Made by a program: the position numbers and the translations under genes. Below, one piece after another: positions 32,860 through 42,579 of a stretch of 64,000 nucleotides of DNA (position 1 is the first letter of the stretch; every line of letters begins with the position of its first letter). The DNA is from Thalassia testudinum. Lineage: Eukaryota > Streptophyta > Magnoliopsida > Alismatales > Hydrocharitaceae. Under the pieces are notes generated by a model, which saw only the letters and a list, made by a program, of their open reading frames with translations, was not told the DNA's origin and did no database searches. The DNA lies in the NCBI GenBank assembly GCA_037157565.1, contig JAZHRO010000026.1, positions 36,268,501 to 36,332,500 of the forward strand, in the 5' to 3' direction.

Positions 32860-34830
32860 CATAGATATCTATCATGCTAAGCTTGGATACACATGAATCA
32901 AATAACGATCTGGCTAAGGACTTTGTGAAAATGTCGGCAATCTACTCCTCAGATGTGACTGGTGTGGTATATAGCAACTCCTTCTGAATGATGTCTCTAG
33001 TATAATGGTAATCAACCTCAACATGTTTCCTCCTCTCGTGAAATGTTGGATTGTTGGCAATAAAGGTGGCTACTCTGTTATCACATCGCATCTTCATTGA
33101 GCTAAAAAACTGTATCTACAAGTCAGTACGTAAGGACCTAATCCACATCATCTCTGCAGTCGTCTGAGCCATGGCTCTGTACTCACACTCGGTACTAGAT
33201 CATGCAACTGTGCCATGTTTCTTGCTCTTGCACGTGATCAGACTCCTTGCCAAAAAGTGCAAAATCGAATAGTGGATTTGTGGTTCACATGATAGCTGGC
33301 AGAATCTGCATTAGAATAGCCAACCAAGGTCATAGAATACCCCTTGGAGAAGAGGAGACCCTTCGTAGGAGCCTTCTTGATGTATCGAAGCACCATCAAT
33401 GCTACATCCCAGTGCTGACGTGTTAGCTTGGCCATGAACTGACTCAATCCCCCTACCACAAAGGAGATATCCAGCCTTGTGATAGTGAGGTATAGTAGCT
33501 TGCTCACAAGCTACCTATACTGCCTACCATCCATCAACTATGCATCATCATCATAAAGTGACGTCTCAGCAGTAGAAGTAGAAAAGGGTATCACCTCATA
33601 AAAAGTAACATCCGCCGAAACAAAATGCCGAGAAGTAATCAGATCAAAACACCAATACCTTTTTTGCGTATGAGTATACCCAAGGAAAATATACTTAACT
33701 TCTCTTGATGTTAGTTTATCCCAACCTACTCTCAACAAATGGACAAAGGCAACACAACCAAAAATTCGAGGGGTGACATGAAACAGGGGTCAATCAAGAT
33801 ACATAACCTACAATGGAATACGTTTATGTAAAGCAGCATTAGGCATCCTATTGATCAGAAAACATGCAGTCAAAACAGCATCACCCCAATAAAGAGAGGG
33901 AATCGAATGGTGAATCAATAAAGTACGAGCAACATCAAGAATATGGCAATGTTTCCTCTCAGCAACACCATTCTGTTAAGAGGTGTTGGGGCACGTGGTC
34001 TCATGAATAATGCCTCAACTAGAGAAGAAAGTGCACAAACGAGTAGTACAAAGCTCCAAGGCATTATCAGACCAAGAACGTTTCACCAAACAAGAATGAT
34101 GAGTCTTTATTTCTTTAACAAAATTCTCAATAATTTGTCCCACATCAGGCTTATTCTTCAAGAGAAACATCTAGGAAACACGGAAAAATCATCAACTAAA
34201 ACAAAATAATATATGTTCCCAAGTCGATCATGAGTACAATTAGGACCCCAAACATCCATATGAATCAAGTCAAATGTAGTAACAGATGAAATAGAAATAA
34301 AACTAAAAAAATTAACCCTGTGGTACTTGCCCAGCTGACAAGCATCACAGGTAAGAGCAGTAGTGGAGGATATGTGCGGCAAGACATGTCTAAGGTGATC
34401 AATAGACAAGTAGCCAAGGCCGTGATGCCACTGAAGAGGAGATCCAGCAAAAGCAAGCCCTGGGCAGCAGAAGTAGCAACAACAGTACAGATCAGGCGAT
34501 ACACCCCGCATTCCTCACGCCCTCCTCCAATCATCTTCCCAGTGAACTTGTCCTGTAAGACACAAGAAGGCGCATCAAATATAGCTCGGCAGTTCAGATC
34601 TCTAATAATACTACTAACAGACAGTAAACTCAAAGGAAAATCAAGCATATAGGAAACATCTGTCAGTCTCAATGTAGGAGATAAAGACATATCTCCCTTG
34701 CCAACTAGTGACGAATATCTCCCATCTACTACCTATACGGTCCTGGCTGGTGTAATTGGTGCTAATTGAGAGAAAGAGCTCCTATCGCCACATAGGTGCT
34801 TGGATATACCAGAATCAATTAACCAATCAC
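32860..34830 (-). pseudogene. RE-10 protease, integrase, truncated RT, RNase H
   Basis: Minus strand. A protease region is near 34680-34830. GAG-pre-integrase reads NCRAIFDAPSCVLQDKFTGK near 34540-34610, with HHGLGYLSIDHLRHVLPHIS near 34370-34440 and CDACQLGKYHRVNFF near 34310. Integrase reads LIHMDVWGPNCTHDRLG near 34215, and EVKYIFLGYTHTQKRYWCFD near 33650-33710. Then SLYDDDA joins directly to LMDGRQYR; RT core with YVDD is missing. RT end reads LVSKLLYLTITRLDISFVVG near 33450-33507. RNase H VGYSNADSASYHVNHKSTIR is near 33260-33330. Confidence 0.82.
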
Positions 34831-34929
34831 CACAAGACAAAAGTGACAACATACCAATCGCAGGTGCCTAAGAAGAGGTGGCAATAGCTACAGTATCTGA
34901 AGACTGAGAAAAAGATGCCTGAGTCAATT

Positions 34930-35850
34930 GAGCAATTTAAGCAATCTCTGTGCTCAGAGAATTAACATCAGGATTGGAAAGAACTCCATCTATAATCTTG
35001 GCTGCCTGATTGGCCACAGGTGGCCTACTATGCTTCTGCCAGCATGTAGCCTCAGAGTGGCCAAGTCTACCACAATAGGTACACGGAGTCCTAATGCATG
35101 TACCAGAAGAACGCCCGTGTCCACGACCACGTGCAAGAGAGGAAGCACCCCTACTACGTCCAGGGATCGCAGCCAGTGCAAATGTCTGAGCACCAGAGTC
35201 AGGAGCAGGAGTGCGCACTGCTGTTTTGCTGAGTCTGCTATAAGCTTCCTCCAAGGTAGGAAGCTCAGGAGCGGTGAGGATTTGATCTTTGGCTGCCGTA
35301 TACTCAGGTCTGAGACCTGCCAAGAAAAGGGAGACTACCAACTATCTCCTAAGGCTCCTCCAAGACTCACAGGCACACCCCGACAGATAGGAGTGATGCC
35401 TCTCTAGCATTCCCTTCATAAGGAAGTAGTACTATGGTAGCATTCATCCTTCCTGACGCAGGTAGAAGAGGTCGTAAAAGGCCTGAAAAACTCATGCAGA
35501 GTTCTTGGCATGTGTCACGCAAGGACTCCCACATCTCCTTCACTATGATGTAGTACATGATCTCATCCCCTATTCGAGGAATAAATGTCTGCATAAGCCA
35601 TGCACAAACCATGGCGTTGTCGCTGTCCTAGTTAGCATTTGCGCCAGTCTTGTTTGCAGGCTCCGGATCCGTAAGAATGTGGCTCTTCTTATGACCCCTG
35701 GCAGTTATAAGGAATGTGTAGGACCACTACGGCTAGTTGGTCTTATCTAACTTAATGACGGGATCGAAAACAGATTTTTAAGTATCCCGGTGTCCGAAAG
35801 AGAGCCCGATGTCACCTCAGATTGATCATCTGAAACTATCTTTGCAATTC
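34930..35850 (-). pseudogene. RE-10 gag
   Basis: Minus strand. SLFLAGLRPEYTAAKDQILT near 35270-35335 is capsid, LPTLEEAYSRLSKTAV is near 35220, and CTYCGRLGHSEATCWQKH near 35025-35080 is an intact CCHC zinc knuckle. Upstream IPRIGDEIMYYIIVKEMWES near 35530-35590 is the gag N-terminal domain. Comparable in layout to RE-5 gag. Confidence 0.83.
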
Positions 35851-36552
35851 AGAAGCCTCAATCAACCTTCTATGTCTAAGAAATCATCAATAAATCTAAA
35901 ACCAGATGCATTCAAACCTGCATCTTCATGGAAAGTCCCCTTAGACAAGTGTTGGCCTAGCCCGAGTGCGGGGAGAACGCCTGAAACGGCCCCAAGAGGA
36001 CCTAGGTGTCTCTCTCCCTGTGATTATAAGGGATGTAGCCCTTAAAATTGGGCTACAAACCCCTCAAGGTCCCCGCTAACCACGGGTCGAGGACCTACTC
36101 ACACTGCAAGAGCGCCACGCAGGCGTCGCCAACTGGTAGGAGCGCTATCGAAGCACTGCACGAGCGCCATCGACCGGTAGGAGAGCTACAGCACCTCGCG
36201 TGAGCGCTGCCAACCCCTTTCGCCACCGCTAGGGTCGTCGCAAAGGCGCTACATTGCCACTAGAGGCACCAATCACCCTCGCCGCACCTACTCCAGCACC
36301 ACCAGGTCTTGCTACCACGCGAGAATCAGTGCTACAATCGCACGATCCACTGGCCGATCACGATCATCACACGATCGCCAATTTGCTACCACGCGAGAAT
36401 CAACGCTGCAGTCGCAAGATCCAGTAGCCGATCACAATCGTCGAATTGGAGGCTATCACAGTGCGCACAGGAAGAGAGAGAAGGAAGGGATTTGGGTGTT
36501 AGGTTTGAAGGCTTTGGAGGTGGGATACCTAGAGCCCCGATCCAAGATTGTA

Positions 36553-36564
36553 GCTGTGATACCA
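36553..36564 (-). other. RE-10 primer-binding site
   Basis: TGGTATCACAGC on the minus strand, one change from the initiator-Met consensus. Confidence 0.82.
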
Positions 36565-36567
36565 AAT

Positions 36568-36708
36568 TGGTTGAAATAATTCAATTTCATATTGAAAATC
36601 CTAAGTTCTCTTATATAAAGAAAGACCAAAAGGGTAAAAGTACAGTAGTACTCCTAAGGAACTAAAAATCCAAAAATGATACAAACATAAATAATAACAT
36701 TTGCTAAC
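36568..36708 (-). repeat. RE-10 5' LTR
   Basis: 141 bp, pair of 32700-32841; shares TTGAAATRATTCAATTT, CTCTTATATA and AATAATAACAT blocks. Confidence 0.85.
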
Positions 36709-36830
36709 CGGATGTGATGGAATTCAAGAGTATGACCTAATTTAATGTAGCGAAGAAGACTAAATATGATTATTCTTATTCAAGAAAATTTTAAGAAACA
36801 AAAAATAAGTCTCAAAGTCACGAAGCGCAC

Positions 36831-37038
36831 CAATTTCTGGGATGGGAATATTTTCTAACATCTGAAACATAACTTTCATCGTCTGTAATAATTTTGAAGA
36901 CTCTGACGTGCAGTTTTGCTGGATAATATACAGCGGTCTTTCAGAAAAAAATGCTGGGTCCAGGAATTTAGATCGAACGGTCTCGGTGTCCGAACCCTGA
37001 TTAATTTCAGCCAAACTTGTGAGAAATAGCAATTGTTG
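36831..37038 (-). CDS. ABCA-like transporter, exon 4 (residues 191-259)
   Basis: The exon starts in phase 0 after acceptor AACAACAG and ends with one base before donor GTGCGC. Residues 215-227 (FLDPAFFSERPLY) match the family's DPxFFSDxPLY block of the extracytosolic loop. The ending (ATT G) joins exon 5 (AT ATA AAA) to give an Asp codon in frame. An alternative acceptor (CTCACAAG) 23 nt further in would shift phase against exon 3, so the upstream one is preferred. Copia element RE-3 starts 104 bp beyond the donor. Confidence 0.78.
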
Positions 37039-37116
37039 CTGTTGTTAAACTTAACAAGTCTTCTCACAAAAAAGCACATTGTGGAGCTCTTATAAAGGCT
37101 TGAGAAGCATACTGAC

Positions 37117-37226
37117 CAGAAAGAAATTAGACAAACTATCCCTAACACGTGATGCATTGGGAAGGCTTGTTGCATTGGGAAAGCTTGTCGTATTCGGAAG
37201 GCTGGTGAAGAAATGCTTTGACAGAG
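37117..37226 (-). CDS. ABCA-like transporter, exon 3 (residues 154-190)
   Basis: The acceptor is CATACTAG and the donor GTCAGT. Two bases complete the split codon from exon 2 (AGT G|CT), then 36 codons follow. The product is Ser/Thr/Asn-rich (LPNTTSFPNATSLPNAS), like the variable part of the extracytosolic loop, with several potential N-glycosylation sites. Sequence conservation is weak here. The call rests on phase agreement on both sides, the 78-bp intron separating it from exon 4, and gene order. Confidence 0.62.
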
Positions 37227-37760
37227 CTAGTATGTTGAAAAATCGGTATTAGCAAACAGCCAAAAAAATCAGCAAAAATGACGATGTCGTATACCTATTC
37301 ATAAAAATATTTCATGTCACACAAATGGCCTGAGAAAGTCATTAAATTTCAAACTTATACCCTCCTTCAATATGAGTTTACAATTTTGTTTTTGGAAAAG
37401 GTATGAGTTTGCAGATTAACTATGTATGAGCTAATTTATACCAATATTAAGGTTAATTGAGATCTTAATGTCCATCTAAAAATTAAGATCCAATTAAAAA
37501 ATCAAAATTTTAATAAAGAATTAGATACACACTGCAAGAGCTCACAAATGCAATGGCTCTATAATTCAGGTGATGGGAAACAGAAACAACATTAATTTGA
37601 AGTTAATATCTTAGGAAGGGGAAAGGTGTTTGTTTTTTAATCAAAAATAAAACAATTTTCCTTGAAGCTTAATTCCAGGAACATTACGTGAAGTATATAA
37701 ATAGGGGCACATAAGGCAATGTCATATTTCTCTTTAGCTGCTCGTTAGTTGGCTCTTGAG
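37227..37760. other. Intron 2 sequence next to exon 3, no recognised feature
   Basis: AT-rich intronic sequence. GTATATAAATAGGGGC near 37692 resembles a TATA box and may be the last trace of a promoter or LTR of RE-11, but nothing else supports that. Confidence 0.4.
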
Positions 37761-38727
37761 GCAGAGTTTGCACCCATGCTATCCCACCTACGCCTATGGA
37801 TGGGATTGTGGAGTCTGAGGCATCTCCTACACCTTCTACTGATGATGCCTGATACAAAGATCCTCTACTTACTTATCAATTGCCAATGATGTATAGGCAA
37901 CACAACCTCACCCCCCCCTCACCCCACTTCGATCCCACCTTCCTTGGATCAAGTATGTGTTGAGCCATCTAACCAAATTCAAGCTAATGGTGATTTTGCT
38001 GGTACAGGTGATGACAATCTCGAGGATGACCTTCCAATAGCAATTCGGAAGGCACTGCATTCTTGTGCACACTATAGAATTGCAGGAGCAGTGTCTACTG
38101 ACAAGAGGGAGACACCTTTTGGGTTGTTTACGATTGCTTTGTCAGCCACGAAGTTACCAGCTACCTAGCAGGTCATGCTTGATCCGAAATTGTAGAAGGC
38201 CACGGAGAATGAGATGGCTGCCTTACAAGATTGTCAAATGTGGGGGCTTACTCTTCTACCGGATGCTAAACTTGTTGTCGATGGATCTTTGCCTTGAAAT
38301 ACAACCCGGATGAGTTTATTTCAAGGTATAAGACTCGCTTGGTAGTGAAAGAATTCACCCAGACATATGGGGTGGATTTCTTCGACATTTTCTCCCCCGT
38401 TTCTCGCCTATCTACGGTCCAAATTCTTATTTCTATTTCTACCCACAAGAGGTAGAGGCTTCATCAGCTTGATGTCAAAAATGCCTCCCTCTATGGTGAT
38501 CTTAAGGAGGAGGCATACATGCAGCAGGCCCTTAGGTTTGAGGTTAAGGGAGAGGATGTATGTAGATTAAAGAAAGCCATTTATGGACTTAGGTCATGAT
38601 TTCACAAGCTTTCAAAGTTGGTTGAAAAAATGAGCTTGCAGTGATCTTCCTCAGATCATTCACTATTTGTCAAAAAGACAGAGCGAGGTGTGGTGGTGCT
38701 CTTAGTATATATTGATGATTTGATTAT
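37761..38727 (+). pseudogene. RE-11 linker and RT, part 1
   Basis: DDLPIAIRKALHSCAHYRIA near 38020, VMLDPKL and ENEMAALQD near 38170-38230, ALKYNPDEFISRYKTRL-type RT start near 38290, QTYGVDFFDIFSP near 38357, QLDVKNASLYGDLKEEAYMQ near 38463, SDHSLFVKKTERGVVVLLVY near 38650, then IDDLII at 38710 where RE-12 begins. Stops and frame changes. Confidence 0.78.
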
Positions 38728-38873
38728 TATAGAAAGAAAAAAACATCTCATTCTATTCACGTAACCTTAAATCCCTTATATAGGCACGAGACCCTAGGAA
38801 GGAAAATACAAAACTATCCCTACAATAGTGGAAACAAAAAATTAAATACAAGATAAGAGAGGGTCTAATAACA
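38728..38873 (-). repeat. RE-12 3' LTR and polypurine tract
   Basis: 146 bp ending TAATAACA in plus orientation. Polypurine tract CTTAAGGGGGAG (minus) at 38874-38885. Confidence 0.88.
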
Positions 38874-38880
38874 CTCCCCC

Positions 38881-40860
38881 TTAAGCTGAAACATTAATAT
38901 CGATCATGCTTAGCTTGGAAGAGTAGAGGTCAAAGATGGCCTGTGGAAGAGCTTTCGTAAACATATCAGCAGCTTGATGTTCAGATGTAACTGGGGTAGT
39001 CTGAATGTGACCCTTTACAATCATGTCCCTGGTGTAATGGCAGTCCACCTCAACATGCTTTGTCTGCTCATGAAAAGCTGAATTATTGGCAAGAAAATGG
39101 CAGCAGTATTGTTGCATCTTAATTCCATAGGCTCAACAACAGAAACCTGAAGATCAAGGAGGATAGATCTAATCCACATCAGTTCAGTGGATGCTTATGC
39201 CATTGCCCTATACTCGAACTCGACATTAGAACGAGCAATAACAGTATGCTTCTTATTGCACCAAGTTACCAAGTTGCCACCTCCAAAGGTACAGAAGCCT
39301 ATCGTAGACTTTTTGTCCTTAGGGCACCTAGCACAATCTGCATCTGTATAGGCTATCACCTCCAAACTTCCACCTCGTGAGAACAAAAGTCCCTTTCTTG
39401 GTGCACTTTTCAGGTAGCACAATACCATCATAGCAGCTTCCCACTATACCCTCCTAGGTTTATCCATAAATTGACTCACTTTGCTTACAACAAGTGATAT
39501 ATCATGTCATGTCACCATCACATATAGCAATTTTTCAACCAAGGTTCTAAACTACCTAGCATCAATCGAATCAGTAGGTCATCATAGAGATGGACACCAG
39601 GATCCATAGGAATAGACGTAGGTTTGGCTCCAAACATGCCCATCTCTTCCAGGAGGTCCAACACATACTTCCTCTGGGAAAGCACAACACCTTTCTCGTT
39701 ACAGGCCACTTTACTTCCCAAAAAATAGTTAAGAGACCCCAAATCTTTTGTTACAAAGTGCTCATTCAGGAACTTAGTGGCTGATATACCAACAGTATTA
39801 TCCCTTGTCAAAATAATGTCATCCACATATATAAGCATGGCCACCTGCCCGCAAGATGTCTTTTTCACAAAATGAGTGGTAAGAAGTGGACCTACGGAAC
39901 CCAATCTGAATAACATCAGACAATTTTCAAAACCCTAGCCTGGGACTCTACTTCAGGCTATATATGGCCTTATGAAGTTTGCATAGCTTGTGACACTCCC
40001 TCTTAACCTCAAAGCCAGGAGGTTGTTGCATATAAACCTCCTCATCCAGGTTGCCATATAGGAAGGTATTTTTGACGTCAAGTAGATGCAAGAGCCAGTT
40101 TATATGGACTACCACAGCGATAAGACCGTGAAGCTTAGGTAAGCATGCAACTGGGGAGAAAGTATCAAAGTAATCAATGCCATAGGTTTATGTATATCCT
40201 TTAGCCACCAATCGGGTCTTATAGCGCACAACAAAGTCATTTAGTTAATGCTTAGCTGTAAACACCTACTTACAGCCAATTATGGTCCCATTGACTGAGG
40301 GATCAACAAGAGTCCAAGTTCCTCTGGACTGCAGAGTAGACATCTCCTCCACCATAGCATTCTTTCAATGGTAGTCTCCCAATGCATACTGATGGAAATG
40401 TGGAATTTGAATAGTAGATAGGGCTGAAATAAACTGTCAATGTTCAAGTGACAAGCACACTAAAGAGAGCGAGAAAGAGGATGAAGAGTGCATGAGCAGG
40501 GTCTTTTCCTTGCAACAATAGGAACATCAAGATCACTAGGTCCTAGGTCATCATCAGGTGGGGCAGGAGCCAAAGAATTACTAGAAGCAACATCAATCAA
40601 GCTAGATGTAAGGATTACCTAAGGGGTAGGTGATGATAATGGCTCTGGACAAGGAAGGAGGGTATCATGTTGTTGATATTGCTGCTGACAGTGGTGAGAA
40701 TAAACAAACTGGGGCTACCAACCCTGCTAGACACCCCAATCATGAGTAGACTTGTCTACCATCTATGTAGGCATGGGTATAGGTAACTCACCCTCCTCAA
40801 TAGGTTCTAGAGCAACCAAAAAAGAGGTAGAGATAGAATTCTCAGGTGCCACTAACGAAT
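38881..40860 (-). pseudogene. RE-12 RT and RNase H
   Basis: Minus strand. RT blocks near 39970-40330 are degenerate (QLDVK-type, MATW). CGQVAMLIYVDDIILTRDN near 39805-39860 has an intact YVDD. FVTKDLGSLNYFLGSKVACN near 39710-39770 and LSQRKYVLDLLEEMGMFGAK near 39620-39690 are the RT thumb. RNase H reads VIAYTDADCARCPKDKKSTI near 39310-39370, then FHEQTKHVEVDCHYTRDMIV near 39010-39075 and QAADMFTKALPQ near 38945-38980. Confidence 0.82.
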
Positions 40861-41260
40861 TCTAACAGCATTCGTCTTGTGAATAAGTATGTTGTAGATT
40901 TTCCCATATCTCTTTAGCAATTTTGTAATACATTATCTCAGTAGCAATTCTGCTAATGGTTGTGTTTATAATCCAAGCACTGACTATAGCGTTGTCTTTC
41001 TTCCAGGTAGCATACTTGCCTATTTTCTACTCTGCTCCAACTCAAGTAGGATATGCTCTTTGTCATGACCCTCGACCACATTGAGAATCAACTGGGACCA
41101 TAGGAGGTAGTTCGACCTGCCCAACTTCACAATTGGGCCAAAGAATGGGTTCTTGAACTACCCTTGACTCCCATCACTACTCGACGATGTCACTATTGTC
41201 TTAAAAGATATCCTAGCTGATCGGATGTCGGAAGAACAACAAATAGTGCGAAAAGACGAT
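40861..41260 (-). pseudogene. RE-12 gag N-terminal fragment
   Basis: Minus strand. KNPFFGPIVKLGRSNYLLWS and VVEGHDKEHILLELEQ near 41040-41160 are the Copia gag N-terminus, followed by a degenerate IAKEIWENLQ-type block near 40900. Then coding switches to linker; capsid and zinc knuckle are missing. Confidence 0.72.
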
Positions 41261-41679
41261 CAAAAACCTACATACTGGCTAAAACCTTCTCCAACGAAGA
41301 GGTGACGCTTTGGTGACCATTCAGTGAAGAGGCAGCGTGGTACGACCACCTGAGGTAGGGCAGGACCTAAGGATGCCCAATGGAACCCTAACCAACCCAA
41401 TTCAAGCCCCCATAAGGCGATACGAATCTAGTTTAGGTGGGGAGGTGCTGGGCGATGCTGATGCCCTAGCGGCTTCCCAGTGACCACTGCACTAACGAGA
41501 CCACCAGAGAAGGTTGGCTTGGTCAGCGATGGTCGGGGCAAACCCCCCCCCCCCCCAACCGGTGGGATAGAGTCAAGGTGGAGCTCTGATGAGAAGAAAA
41601 CTGGTTCTCTTATGAGTTTCAGTGGAGAAGAGAAGAGATGGGGAGAAAGCAAGTTGTTAAAGGTCGACCTAGAATCGTC

Positions 41680-41837
41680 ACTCTGATACCATGTAGAAAG
41701 GAAAAAGCATCTCATTCTATTCACGTAACCCTAGGTCACTTATATAGGCTCGGGACCCTAGGAAGGAAAATACAAAACTACCCCTACAATAGTGGAAACA
41801 AAAAATTAAATACAAGATAAGAGAGGCTCTAGTAACA
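41680..41837 (-). repeat. RE-12 PBS and 5' LTR
   Basis: PBS TGGTATCAGAGT (minus, 41680-41691) directly adjoins a 146-bp LTR (41692-41837), TGTAGAAAG...AGTAACA in plus orientation. Confidence 0.88.
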
Positions 41838-42302
41838 ATGATTACAGGGGATAACAATGTTGGTATTACAAAAGTCAAAAGGTTCCTAGCAAAGTAGATT
41901 GTTATGAAGGATCTAAGGTAGCTACGCTACTTTTTAGGAATCGAGGTTGCAACCATCAAGGATGGGATAGTTCTGTCTCAATGCAAGTATGCTCTTGATG
42001 TGCTCTAGGAGACAAGAGTGTTAGGATCCAAACCAACTCATATTCTTATGGACTGCAAGACACATTTATATAATGAAGAGGCAGAAGTGGTTAACAGACA
42101 CCCCTATAAGCAGATTGTTGGGAATTTGTTGTACTTGACTATCACTAAACTAGAAATTGCATTGGTTGTTGGGAAGCTAAGTCAATTTATGGATAAGCCT
42201 ACCAAACTATACTGGCAGGCATCTATACAAGTGCTTAGATACTTCAAGCACCTGAATGTGGGTTACTTTTCTAAAAAGGAGCTTCCATGACTATTGTTGG
42301 AT
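41838..42302 (+). pseudogene. RE-11 RT, part 2
   Basis: ITGDNNVGITKVKRFLAK, LRYFLGIEVATIKDGIVLSQ, VLGSKPTHILMDCKTHLYNE, VNRHPYKQIVGNLLYLTITK, VVGKLSQFMDKPTKLYWQAS. It ends TIVG in the RNase H entry, where LINE-2 inserted. Confidence 0.83.
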
Positions 42303-42324
42303 TTTTTTTTTTTGAAAAGCCAAA

Positions 42325-42351
42325 GGGCAGTTATCCAAATGATAACCACCC
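42325..42351 (-). other. LINE-2 3' hairpin
   Basis: GGGCAGTTATC / GATAACCACCC, 9 of 11 pairs kept, 5-nt loop, 11 nt inside the poly-A tail, as in LINE-1. Confidence 0.72.
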
Positions 42352-42579
42352 AAATTCATTCCATTCCAAAAAAGTGGATTACAACATATATTACATAATA
42401 AATCTCCAGAACACCACTTGGGAGGAAATCGAGGAAACAAAATTCTCAACATAGGGCCTCTCTTCTCTAAAAAGCACTCCATTCCTCCCCAGCCAAACAC
42501 CCCACAGGACTGCTAGAATCTTGGCCCTATCCTTCTTAGATTTAAAGGTGATCCCTCCGCCACATGCATCACCTCTGCG

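Larger units (their letters stand above)
32700..36708 (-). mobile_element. RE-10: gag-bearing Copia element with internal deletion, in RE-3 3' LTR
   Basis: LTRs of 142 and 141 bp, PBS, gag, protease, integrase, then a jump to the end of RT and RNase H. About 4.0 kb. Target duplication GGATG (32692-32696 and 36710-36714), with a few bases between it and the TG/CA ends. The deletion joins integrase-linker codons SLYDDDA to LMDGRQYR of RT. Confidence 0.88.
3208..36726 (+). mobile_element. RE-3: outer Copia retrotransposon, split into five parts by later insertions
   Basis: Parts in order: 5' LTR and leader (3208-3918), protease/integrase/RT (12794-15538), RT end/RNase H (21995-22488), RNase H end (32274-32486), 3' LTR (32487-32696 and 36715-36726). 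Reading resumes correctly across each gap: CKPSTTPIEANHCLSKK, then LDDSHKHSYQKKL; and PMRHYYGNKKTIKF, then NPILHDKTKQIELNQHF. Summed length is about 4.4 kb. No gag is seen between PBS and protease. It inserted into an intron of about 180 bp. A target-site duplication cannot be recovered because filler sequence lies at the left edge. Confidence 0.85.
32487..36726 (+). repeat. RE-3 3' LTR, split by RE-10
   Basis: The left part, 32487-32696, ends GTTCTTTTGGATG. After RE-10 the GGATG duplication (36710-36714) and TGATGGAATTCA follow. The unbroken 5' LTR reads GTTCTTTTGTATGTGATGAAATTCA, so the split is exact. Confidence 0.87.
38728..41837 (-). mobile_element. RE-12: internally deleted Copia element, youngest-looking LTR pair
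   Basis: 146-bp LTRs at both ends with about 12 differences by my count. PBS, gag N-terminal domain, then a direct jump to the integrase-RT linker, RT and RNase H; the rest of gag, protease and integrase are deleted (total 3.1 kb). Flanks ATTAT (38723-38727) and ATGAT (41838-41842) are a 4/5 target duplication, and RE-11 coding is continuous across it. Confidence 0.88.
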
